Source: Candidatus Nitricoxidireducens bremensis
Lineage (GTDB): Bacteria; Pseudomonadota; Gammaproteobacteria; Burkholderiales; Rhodocyclaceae
NCBI GenBank assembly: GCA_030247725.1
Contig: JAOTRT010000004.1
Span: forward strand, 1 to 64,000
Direction of reading: 5' to 3'
DNA length: 64,000 bases
Shown here: positions 34,952-42,228 of the stretch, in pieces
Position numbering within the stretch: the stretch's first letter is position 1
How the letters are laid out: every line of letters starts with the position of its first letter
Translations under genes and position numbers: made by a program
Notes under the pieces: generated by a model
The model's database searches: none
What the model was told of the DNA's origin: nothing
The model's input: the letters and a program-made list of their open reading frames with translations, nothing else

Positions 34952-35560
34952 TCACGCGCCGACTGCGGCGATTGCCTTGTGCGGCACGAATACGCCGCAG
35001 CCGCGCTTGCGTTCTGCTCCCAAGCCCTGGTGCTGCAGGCGCAGCGACTGTTCCTCGCCGAGCCCGTGCAGCATCAGACTGAAACCTTCCATGCACCTTC
35101 CTTCCACCTGCATGCGGCGGGCCTTGCCGGCCACCAGGCGACCCTCGATACCCAGGGCGTCGAGCAGGCGCCGGCACTCGGCCAGGAAGGCCATCTCGTC
35201 CGCCGGCCCCACTTGGACAAAGGACGAGTACACCACGGCCGCCGCCCAGAGGGGCTTCAGCGTCGCCGCACCGACCGCCACCGGGCTGCCGCCGAGCTCC
35301 AGCTGCACGCCGCACAGCGCCTGCGCCGCGGCCACGCGCCCGGCGGACAGGCGCAACGTCAGCCGCGACCGCCGCGACAGGTACAACTCGCCGTCCCGGC
35401 CCGGACTGGTGCCGGCCAGCGGGTGGACACCCGCCAGGACATCCTCCTCCAGCCAGGGCAGTCTCGCCCGCAAGGCCTGCCAGAGCAGATCGGCATGATC
35501 CTCGGCCACCGCCTGCCCCGCCAGGGAAAAGCTCAGGTCGACGACCTCGGCCGCCGTCAC
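34952..35560 (-). CDS. Cas6/Cmx6-like protein outside a CRISPR locus
   Basis: The 202-residue protein resembles the type I-MYXAN Cas6/Cmx6 family. It has VVDLSFSLAGQAVAEDHA at the N-terminus, an LSRRSRLTLRL strand, an FSLMLHGL segment and the closing GCGVFVPHKAIAAVG. True Cas6 proteins are endoribonucleases that trim CRISPR RNA. No cas gene or repeat array lies anywhere in this window. Instead the gene overlaps a 72-residue gene (ATGA) and precedes tandem TusA and a DsrC paralogue. This suggests a non-CRISPR role. The family call rests on recalled sequence features. Confidence 0.65.
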   Translation of the reverse strand: MTAAEVVDLSFSLAGQAVAEDHADLLWQALRARLPWLEEDVLAGVHPLAGTSPGRDGELYLSRRSRLTLRLSAGRVAAAQALCGVQLELGGSPVAVGAATLKPLWAAAVVYSSFVQVGPADEMAFLAECRRLLDALGIEGRLVAGKARRMQVEGRCMEGFSLMLHGLGEEQSLRLQHQGLGAERKRGCGVFVPHKAIAAVGA

Positions 35561-35775
35561 TCGGACTCCCCGCCCGCGGCGGCCCAGGTCAGCATCTGCC
35601 GGCCCCAGCGCTCGGCGGTCACCGGATCGACATCGAAGATGGTGAAGCGCTTGCCCTCGCGGATGCGAATCCGCAACATGGGCATGCCCCCCGCTTCGAA
35701 CTCGATCTGCTGGAGCTCGATCTCCTGGTTGCCGATAGGGACCCTGAACTTGTCCAGACTGCTTGTCTTATCCAC
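35557..35775 (-). CDS. Small protein coupled to the Cmx6-like gene
   Basis: The 72-residue product is acidic and basic mixed, with no transmembrane segment and no cysteine. It contains a beta-rich core (RVPIGNQEIELQQIEFEAGG) and FTIFDVDPVTAERWG. I do not recognise the family. It is the first gene of the minus-strand unit and its last four bases overlap the start of the Cmx6-like gene, which argues for translational coupling and joint function. It is divergent from dsrA. Confidence 0.7.
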   Translation of the reverse strand: MDKTSSLDKFRVPIGNQEIELQQIEFEAGGMPMLRIRIREGKRFTIFDVDPVTAERWGRQMLTWAAAGGESE

Positions 35776-35997
35776 TGATTTTCCTTAGACGCGGGGCGCA
35801 ATATCGCACCGGAGGCCGCAGGCAGGCCATCACCGGTTTGGCTTGGAAGCATATACCCCTTTCGGGTAGGTCGATTTACCTGCCGGAGTTATGGTTTGTG
35901 CACCGCACACTTCCTTACCATCCGTCCAACTTGGAATTCTGTTGTACGTGCCTCCGGCGCGACTTCAACCCAAACAGCTCACACGAGGAGACTTTCG
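35776..35997. promoter_or_regulatory. Divergent control region between the dsr operon and the TusA/Cmx6-like unit
   Basis: This 222-base non-coding gap must hold promoters for both directions. GAGGAG at 35985-35990 is the dsrA ribosome-binding site, 7 bases from the ATG. A short hairpin-like element (TACCC and GGGTA) lies about 140 bases before dsrA. I found no convincing -35/-10 pair by eye. Confidence 0.4.
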
Positions 35998-37293
35998 ATG
36001 GCCAAGCCGATGCACCCCACCCCGAACCTGGACGAACTGGAGAAGGGCCCCTGGCCCAGCTTCGTTACCGGCCTCAAGCGCCTCGCCAAGGACAAGGACT
36101 ACGTTGTCGATGTCCTCGGCCACCTGGAGCATTCCTACAAGACCCGCAAGGGCTACTGGAAGGGCGGCACGGTCGGCGTCCTCGGCTACGGCGGCGGCGT
36201 CATTCCCCGCTTCACCGAGATCAAGAACGAGAAGGGCGAGGCCGTCTTCAAGGAAGCCGCCGAGTTCCACACCATCCGCATCATGCCGCCGGCCGGCTGG
36301 CACTACGACACCAAGACCTTGCGCCAGTTCTGCGACGTCTGGGAAAAGTACGGCTCCGGCCTGATCGCCCTGCACGGCCAGACCGGCGACATCATGCTCC
36401 AGGGCTGCACCACCGAGAACGTCCAGCCCGCCTGGGACGAAATCAACAAGATGGGCTTCGACATGGGCGGCGCCGGCCCGGCCGTTCGCACCGGCATGTC
36501 CTGCATCGGCGCCGCGCGCTGCGAGCAGTCCTGCTACGACGAAGCCAAGGCCCACCACGGCATCGTCAACCGCTTCCTCGACGACATCCACCGTCCGGCC
36601 CTGCCCTACAAGTTCAAGTTCAAGTTCTCCGGCTGCCCGAACGACTGCATGAACTCCATCCAGCGTTCCGACATGGCCATCATCGGCACCTGGCGCGACA
36701 ACATGCGTACCGACGAAGCCCTGGCCAAGAAGTGGTTTGCCAAGCACGGCATGAACGAACTGGTGAACGACGTCATCGGCATGTGCCCGACGCGCGCCAT
36801 CCAGCTCAAGGATGCCGGCGCCGTCAGCAAGGACGCCCACATCACCAGCGTCAAGGTGAATGACAGCCAGGCCCTGGAAATCAACAACAAGGACTGCGTG
36901 CGCTGCATGCACTGCCTCAACGTCATGACCGGCGCCCTCGCCAAGGGCAAGGACACCGGCGCCACCATCCTCATCGGCGGCAAGAGCCACCTGAAGATCG
37001 GCGCCACCATGGGCACCGTCGCCGTCCCCTTCTTCAGCCTGAAGAACGACGAGGACTACGAGAACCTGGTGGAACTGGCCCAGACCATCATCGACTTCTT
37101 CGCCGAGAACGCCCTCGAACACGAGCGCACCGGCGAGATGATCGAGCGTATCGGCCTGGTGAACTTCCTCGAAGGCGTCGGCCTCGACGTCGATGCCAAC
37201 ATGGTCAACAACCCGCGCATGAACCCCTACGTCCGTACCGACGGCTGGGACGAGGAAGTGGCCAAGATCAACGCCAAGAAGGCCGCTGCCTGA
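35998..37293 (+). CDS. dsrA: Dissimilatory sulfite reductase alpha subunit (reverse type)
   Basis: DsrA (431 residues) forms the alpha2beta2 siroheme enzyme that in sulfur oxidisers runs towards sulfite. The siroheme-[4Fe-4S] cysteines are in SCIGAARCEQSC and SGCPNDC. A ferredoxin insert follows (CVRCMHCLNVM and GMCPTRAIQL). The neighbours dsrEFH and dsrL and the absence of dsrD indicate the oxidative direction. A GAGGAG site lies 7 bases before the ATG. Confidence 0.97.
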   Translation: MAKPMHPTPNLDELEKGPWPSFVTGLKRLAKDKDYVVDVLGHLEHSYKTRKGYWKGGTVGVLGYGGGVIPRFTEIKNEKGEAVFKEAAEFHTIRIMPPAGWHYDTKTLRQFCDVWEKYGSGLIALHGQTGDIMLQGCTTENVQPAWDEINKMGFDMGGAGPAVRTGMSCIGAARCEQSCYDEAKAHHGIVNRFLDDIHRPALPYKFKFKFSGCPNDCMNSIQRSDMAIIGTWRDNMRTDEALAKKWFAKHGMNELVNDVIGMCPTRAIQLKDAGAVSKDAHITSVKVNDSQALEINNKDCVRCMHCLNVMTGALAKGKDTGATILIGGKSHLKIGATMGTVAVPFFSLKNDEDYENLVELAQTIIDFFAENALEHERTGEMIERIGLVNFLEGVGLDVDANMVNNPRMNPYVRTDGWDEEVAKINAKKAAA

Positions 37294-37324
37294 ACAACGA
37301 ATAGCGAAACCGGAGATACTGAAC

Positions 37325-38401
37325 ATGAATCAGCCCGCCGCACCGCGCAAGCCCGTCGAAGGCTACCTCGACAACAAGCAGTTCCTGCACCCCAAGTTCA
37401 GCGCCAACTACGGCAACTGGAAGTACCACGACCGTCCGCGTCCCGGCGTCCTGCACCACGTCTCCAACACCGGTGACGAAGTGTGGTCCGTGCGCGCCGG
37501 CACCCAGCGCCAGATGGACCACTACACCATCCGCAAGCTGTGCGACATCGTCGACAACTTCGGCGAAGGCTTCTGCCGCTTCACCATCCGCTCCAACATC
37601 GAGATTCCGGTTTCCTCCGAGGCCAAGGTCGCCCCGCTGGTCGCCGAGCTTGAGAAGAACGGCTTCCCCGTCGGCGGCACCGGCAACTCCGTGTCCATGG
37701 TCGCCCACACCCAGGGCTGGCTGCACTGCGACATCCCCGGCACCGACGCCTCCGGCGTGGTCAAGGCGATGATGGACGAGCTCTACGACGAGTTCAAGAA
37801 CGAGCAGATGCCCAACCGCGTGCGCCTGTCCACCTCCTGCTGCGAGATCAACTGCGGCGGCCAGGCCGACATCGCCGTCATCATCCAGCACACCAAGCCG
37901 CCGAAGATCAACCACGACCTCGTCGCCAACGTCTGCGAACGCCCGGCCGTCGTCGCCCGCTGCCCGGTAGCGGCCATCCGCCCGGCCATGGTGAACGGCA
38001 AGCCGTCCCTGGAAATCGACGAGAAGAAGTGCATCTGCTGCGGCGCCTGCTACCCCCCCTGCCCGCCCATGCAGATCAACGATCCCGAGCACTCCAAGCT
38101 CGCGATCTGGGTTGGCGGCAAGAACTCCAACGCCCGCTCCAAGCCGACCTTCCACAAGATGGTTGCCGCCGGCCTGCCCAACAACGCGCCGCGCTGGCCC
38201 GAAGTCAACGCCATCGTCAAGAAGATCCTCATGACCTACAAGGAAGACGCCCGTCCTTGGGAGCGCATGGCCGACTGGATCGACCGCATCGGCTGGCCCC
38301 GCTTCTTCGAGAAGACCGGCCTGCCCTTCACCAAGTACATGATCGACGATTGGCGCGGTGGCCGTTACAACCTCAACGCCTCGGCCCACGTCCGTTTCTA
38401 A
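37325..38401 (+). CDS. dsrB: Dissimilatory sulfite reductase beta subunit (reverse type)
   Basis: DsrB (358 residues) is the partner of DsrA and contributes to the catalytic siroheme site. The cluster-binding cysteines are in STSCCEINCGG and VARCPVAAIRP. A ferredoxin domain has CICCGACYPPCPPM. It is 31 bases downstream of dsrA. DsrC docks its C-terminal arm between the subunits in characterised enzymes. Confidence 0.97.
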   Translation: MNQPAAPRKPVEGYLDNKQFLHPKFSANYGNWKYHDRPRPGVLHHVSNTGDEVWSVRAGTQRQMDHYTIRKLCDIVDNFGEGFCRFTIRSNIEIPVSSEAKVAPLVAELEKNGFPVGGTGNSVSMVAHTQGWLHCDIPGTDASGVVKAMMDELYDEFKNEQMPNRVRLSTSCCEINCGGQADIAVIIQHTKPPKINHDLVANVCERPAVVARCPVAAIRPAMVNGKPSLEIDEKKCICCGACYPPCPPMQINDPEHSKLAIWVGGKNSNARSKPTFHKMVAAGLPNNAPRWPEVNAIVKKILMTYKEDARPWERMADWIDRIGWPRFFEKTGLPFTKYMIDDWRGGRYNLNASAHVRF

Positions 38402-38414
38402 GGATCAGGACGAC

Positions 38415-38807
38415 ATGAAATTTTCGGTTCTCATCAACGAAGGGCCTTACACGCACCAGGCCTCGGACAGCGCCTACCAGTTCACCAAGGCGGCGCTGGC
38501 CAAGGGCCACGAGATCTTCCGCGTGTTCTTCTATCACGACGGCGTGAACAACGCGACGCGGCTGACGACGCCGCCCCAGGACGACCGCAACATCGTCAAC
38601 CGCTGGTCCAAGCTGGCGGAAGAGCACAAGCTCGACCTGGTGGTCTGCGTCGCCGCGGCCCAGCGCCGCGGCATCGTGGACGAGGGCGAGGCCAAGCGCA
38701 ACGGCAAGGACGCCACCAACCTGGCGCCCGGCTTCCGCATCTCCGGTCTCGGCCAGCTGATCGAAGCCGGCATCCAGTCCGACCGCACGGTCGTGTTCGG
38801 CGATTGA
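38415..38807 (+). CDS. dsrE: Sulfur relay protein DsrE
   Basis: DsrE (130 residues) is part of the DsrE2F2H2 sulfurtransferase that hands persulfide sulfur to DsrC. The active cysteine is Cys78 (DLVVCVAA), the same position as in Allochromatium vinosum DsrE as I recall it. The ATG at 38415 follows an AGGA stretch. dsrF follows after 13 bases. Confidence 0.95.
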   Translation: MKFSVLINEGPYTHQASDSAYQFTKAALAKGHEIFRVFFYHDGVNNATRLTTPPQDDRNIVNRWSKLAEEHKLDLVVCVAAAQRRGIVDEGEAKRNGKDATNLAPGFRISGLGQLIEAGIQSDRTVVFGD

Positions 38808-38820
38808 GGGAGACGACACC

Positions 38821-39183
38821 ATGACCATCAAGAAATTCATGTTCGTCAACCGCAAGGCGCCCTACGGCACCGTGTATGCCCTGGAGTCCCTGGAAGTGGT
38901 GCTGATCGCCGCCGCCTTCGAGCAGGACGTGTCGCTGGCCTTCATGGACGACGGCGTCTACCAGCTCAAGAAGGGCCACCAGACCAAGGGCATCGAGATG
39001 AAGGGCTTCGAGAAGACCTACGGCGCCCTCGAAGACTACGACGTCACCAAGCTCTACGTGGACAGCGACTCCCTGGCCGCCCGCGGCCTCACCGCCGACG
39101 ACCTGTGCGTGCCGGTGGAAGTCATGTCCCGCGCCGAGCTGGGCAAGATGATGGAAGACCAGGACGTGGTCCTGTCGTTCTAA
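38821..39183 (+). CDS. dsrF: Sulfur relay protein DsrF
   Basis: DsrF (120 residues) is the second DsrEFH subunit, with a DsrE-like fold seen in KKFMFVNRKAPYGTVYALE and LAFMDDGVYQL. Its single Cys (DDLCVP) is not the DsrE-type active site. It lies between dsrE and dsrH with gaps of 13 and 10 bases, so it is stoichiometrically co-expressed. Confidence 0.94.
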   Translation: MTIKKFMFVNRKAPYGTVYALESLEVVLIAAAFEQDVSLAFMDDGVYQLKKGHQTKGIEMKGFEKTYGALEDYDVTKLYVDSDSLAARGLTADDLCVPVEVMSRAELGKMMEDQDVVLSF

Positions 39184-39193
39184 GGGAAACAAC

Positions 39194-39490
39194 ATGCTCC
39201 ATATCGTCAACAAGTCCCCCCTCGACCGGCCGTCCCTCGATGCCGTCCTGCAAACCGCCGAAGCCGGCGCCATCCTGCTGATTGAGGACGGCGTCTACGC
39301 CGCCACCAAGGGCAGCGCCGGCGAAGCCAAGCTGAAGTCTGCCGGCGGCAAGTTCAAGCTCTACGCGCTGGCCCCCGACCTGGAAGCCCGCGGCGTCGCC
39401 GATCGCGTCATGGACGGCGTCACCGCCGTCGACTACGCCGGCTTCGTCGATCTGGTCGCCGAGCACAAGGCCTCCCAGTCCTGGCTGTAA
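39194..39490 (+). CDS. dsrH: Sulfur relay protein DsrH (cysteine-free)
   Basis: DsrH (98 residues) is the third DsrEFH subunit, recognised by MLHIVNKSPLDRPSL, LLIEDGVYAA and DYAGFVDLVAEH. The protein contains no cysteine at all. In Allochromatium DsrH a conserved Cys near residue 20 is present, whereas here that position reads Val (SLDAVLQTA). The complex would then rely on DsrE Cys78 alone. Confidence 0.92.
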   Translation: MLHIVNKSPLDRPSLDAVLQTAEAGAILLIEDGVYAATKGSAGEAKLKSAGGKFKLYALAPDLEARGVADRVMDGVTAVDYAGFVDLVAEHKASQSWL

Positions 39491-39523
39491 CCCATTCATC
39501 GAATCACTCGCAAGGAGAAACAA

Positions 39524-39856
39524 ATGGCTATCGAAATCAACGGCAAGAGCGTCGAAACCGACGAAGAAGGCTACCTGGTCAATCTGGCCGACTGGGACGA
39601 GGACATCGCCGGCGTTCTGGCCCAGCAGGAAAACGTCGCCCTGACCGACCAGCACTGGGAAGTCATCAACTTCCTGCGCGACTACTACAACGAGTTCCAG
39701 ATCGCTCCGGCCGTGCGCGTGCTGACCAAGGCCATCGGCAAGAAGCTCGGCCCGGAAAAGGGCAACAGCCAGTACCTGTACGAACTGTTCCCCTACGGCC
39801 CCGCCAAGCAGGCCTGCAAGATCGCCGGTCTGCCGAAGCCGACTGGCTGCGTCTAA
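39524..39856 (+). CDS. dsrC: Sulfur carrier and DsrAB partner DsrC
   Basis: Canonical DsrC (110 residues) binds sulfur and presents it to DsrAB. Both arm cysteines are present: CysB at residue 98 (KQACKIAGLP) and CysA at 109 (TGCV end). It has AAGGAG before its ATG. A perfect 12-base hairpin follows in the gap before dsrM. Confidence 0.96.
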   Translation: MAIEINGKSVETDEEGYLVNLADWDEDIAGVLAQQENVALTDQHWEVINFLRDYYNEFQIAPAVRVLTKAIGKKLGPEKGNSQYLYELFPYGPAKQACKIAGLPKPTGCV

Positions 39857-39884
39857 ACCACGCAACTAACGACGCAAGAGGTCC

Positions 39885-39911
39885 GGCAGACGCGGGTTTC
39901 CCGCGTCTGCC
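39885..39911 (+). terminator. Intra-operon hairpin between dsrC and dsrM
   Basis: A perfect 12-base stem, GGCAGACGCGGG / CCCGCGTCTGCC, closes over a TTT loop, 28 bases after the dsrC stop. There is no T-tract after it, so it is more likely an attenuator or an mRNA 3'-end stabiliser than a full terminator. It could raise dsrABEFHC message relative to the membrane genes. Confidence 0.55.
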
Positions 39912-39947
39912 CGGCTCCCGACGTCCCGCGAATGCACTAAAGCGCCC

Positions 39948-40670
39948 ATGACCCTCTTCTTCGCGATCCTGTTCTATGTCGCCACCGCCCTTTTCGTCGG
40001 CGGCCTGGCGTACAAGATCTACGACTTCGCGCGCACTCCGGCGCCGCTGAAGATTCCGACCACCCCGGCGCCCACGTCGACGCCCGGCGTCGCCTTCCGC
40101 ATGTTCCGCGAGGTGGCGTTGTTCGAAAGCCTGTTCAAGGGCAACCTCTGGATCTGGGCTTTGGGCTGGGCCTTCCACATGGGCCTGTTCCTGGTGCTGG
40201 CGCGCCACCTGCGCTATTTCACCGAACCCGTCTGGACCTGGGTCGCGCTGATCCAGCCCTTCGGCATCTACGCCGGCTTCGCCATGGCCGCCGGCCTGGC
40301 CGGGCTGTGGGCGCGCCGCTTCCTCGTCGAGCGCATCCGCTACATCTCGACCCCCTCCGATCACCTGATGCTCGCCCTGCTGCTGCTCATCGCGCTCACC
40401 GGGCTGGGCATGAAGTTCCTCATGCACACCGACATCGTCGCCGTGAAGGCCTTCTTCCTCGGCCTCATGGTGTTCGACATCCAGCCGCTGCCGGCCCATC
40501 CCGGCCTCTACATCCACCTGCTGTGCGTGGCCCTGCTGATGATCGTCTTCCCCTTCAGCAAGCTGCTGCACGCGCCGGGCCTGTTCTTCAGCCCGACCCG
40601 CAACCAGACCGACAATCCGCGCGAAGCGCGTCACGTCGCCCCCTGGGCCGCCCAACTGGAGAAGAACTGA
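39948..40670 (+). CDS. dsrM: DsrMKJOP complex, cytochrome b subunit DsrM
   Basis: DsrM (240 residues) is a NarI-like membrane diheme cytochrome b with about six transmembrane segments and His residues in helices (WALGWAFHMGLFL, LLCVALLM). It exchanges electrons with quinones. It starts the second half of the dsr operon, 91 bases after dsrC; its stop is one base before the dsrK ATG. Confidence 0.93.
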   Translation: MTLFFAILFYVATALFVGGLAYKIYDFARTPAPLKIPTTPAPTSTPGVAFRMFREVALFESLFKGNLWIWALGWAFHMGLFLVLARHLRYFTEPVWTWVALIQPFGIYAGFAMAAGLAGLWARRFLVERIRYISTPSDHLMLALLLLIALTGLGMKFLMHTDIVAVKAFFLGLMVFDIQPLPAHPGLYIHLLCVALLMIVFPFSKLLHAPGLFFSPTRNQTDNPREARHVAPWAAQLEKN

Positions 40671-40671
40671 C

Positions 40672-42204
40672 ATGGCCGGTCCCGAGATCAAAGCCCCCGC
40701 GTACCGCGAGTTCCCCACCGTACCGGCCTTGCAGCCGGATTCGATGGTCGGCATGAACCCCTATGTCGCCAACGAGAAGATGAACGAAGCCATCGGCTTC
40801 CCGGGCAAGCTCGTCGACAACTGGGAGCAGGTCGCCATCGCCAAGATGGGCGAACTGCTGACCAAGTACCGTTCGCTCAAGGTCTACCTGGACTCCTGCG
40901 TCCATTGCGGCTCCTGTACCGACAAGTGCCATTACTTCATCGGCACCGGCGACCCGAAGAACATGCCGGTGGCGCGCCAGGACCTGATGCGCAACGTCTA
41001 CCGCCGCTACTTCACGCCGGCCGGAAAGATGTTCCCGAAGCTGGTCGGCGCGCAGGATATGACCAAGGACGTGCTCGACGACTGGTTCCGCTACTACAAC
41101 CAGTGTTCCGAGTGCCGCCGCTGCTCCGTGTTCTGCCCCTACGGCATCGACACCGCCGAGATCACCATGGCGGCGAAGGAAATCATGCATGCCGTCGGCC
41201 ACGGTCACAAGTACGTGAACGAGATCATCGGCAAGGTGCACAAGATCGGCAACAACCTGGGCCTGCCCGGCCCGGCGCTGGAAGACACCCTCAACGGCCT
41301 CGAAGAGGACGTCAAGGAAGACACCGGCATCGATGTCAAGTATCCCCTCGACGTGCAGGGCGCCGAAGTGCTGCTGGTGACGCCTTCCGCCGACTTCTTC
41401 GCCGAGCCCCACATCGAGAGCCTGATCGGCTACGGCAAGGTGTTCCACGCCGCCGGCATTTCCTGGACCCTGTCCTCCAAGGCGTCCGAGGCCGGCAACT
41501 TCGGCATGTTCATCGGCAGCTACGACCAGTTGAAGAAGATCGCCATGCGCGTGCGCGAAGCCGCGCTGGAACTCGGCGTCAAGCGCATCGTCGTCGGCGA
41601 GTGCGGCCATGCCTGGCGCGTCGCCTATTCCTTCTGGAACACGCTCACCGGCATCGGCGCCGGTGCCAACGATCCCTTCGCCATCGAGCTGCAGAAGCAG
41701 CTCGACCCGAACTACAAGCAGCCCGCGCACATCTGCGAAGTGACCTGGGACCTGATCCAGGCCGGCCGCCTCAAGTTCGACAAGGAAGCCAACGATCACC
41801 GCATCATCACCTTCCACGACTCCTGCAACGTCGCCCGCGGCTCGCGCATGGGCGACTATGCCGGCGGCCAGTTCGACATTCCGCGCAACATCATCAAGTC
41901 CGTCGCCAACAAGTACCACGAGATGGGGGTCGGCACCACCCACGAGAAGACCTTCTGCTGCGGCGGCGGCGGCGGCCTGCTGACGGATGAACTCATCGAC
42001 CTGCGCGTCAAGGGCGCCCTGCCGCGCATGGAAGCCCTCAAGCAGGTGGTAGACCAGCACGGCGTGAATTTCATGGCAACGATCTGCGCCATCTGCAAGG
42101 CGCAGTTCACCAAGGTTTTGCCTTACTACGGCTTCAAGATGGGTCTCGTCGGCGGCGTGCATCAGCTCGTCAGCAGCGCGATCCAGCTTGGCAACGAGCA
42201 GTAA
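40672..42204 (+). CDS. dsrK: DsrMKJOP complex, HdrD-like iron-sulfur subunit DsrK
   Basis: DsrK (510 residues) is the cytoplasmic catalytic subunit thought to oxidise or reduce DsrC thiols. It has two ferredoxin motifs (CVHCGSCTDKC and CSECRRCSVFCPYG) and heterodisulfide-reductase-type CCG elements (HDSCNVARGSR and KTFCCGGGGG) for a noncubane [4Fe-4S] cluster. It is tightly spaced after dsrM and 24 bases before dsrL. Confidence 0.95.
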   Translation: MAGPEIKAPAYREFPTVPALQPDSMVGMNPYVANEKMNEAIGFPGKLVDNWEQVAIAKMGELLTKYRSLKVYLDSCVHCGSCTDKCHYFIGTGDPKNMPVARQDLMRNVYRRYFTPAGKMFPKLVGAQDMTKDVLDDWFRYYNQCSECRRCSVFCPYGIDTAEITMAAKEIMHAVGHGHKYVNEIIGKVHKIGNNLGLPGPALEDTLNGLEEDVKEDTGIDVKYPLDVQGAEVLLVTPSADFFAEPHIESLIGYGKVFHAAGISWTLSSKASEAGNFGMFIGSYDQLKKIAMRVREAALELGVKRIVVGECGHAWRVAYSFWNTLTGIGAGANDPFAIELQKQLDPNYKQPAHICEVTWDLIQAGRLKFDKEANDHRIITFHDSCNVARGSRMGDYAGGQFDIPRNIIKSVANKYHEMGVGTTHEKTFCCGGGGGLLTDELIDLRVKGALPRMEALKQVVDQHGVNFMATICAICKAQFTKVLPYYGFKMGLVGGVHQLVSSAIQLGNEQ

Positions 42205-42228
42205 CCACGACACTTCGGAGACAAAGCG

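Noticed and set aside
34952..35560. CRISPR-Cas locus around the Cmx6-like gene
   Set aside because: No regularly spaced direct repeats and no cas1, cas2, cas3 or effector genes are seen anywhere in the window.
35776..35997. Sigma-70 or sigma-54 promoter for the dsr operon
   Set aside because: No pair with acceptable sequence and spacing was found; the gap is reported only as a control region.
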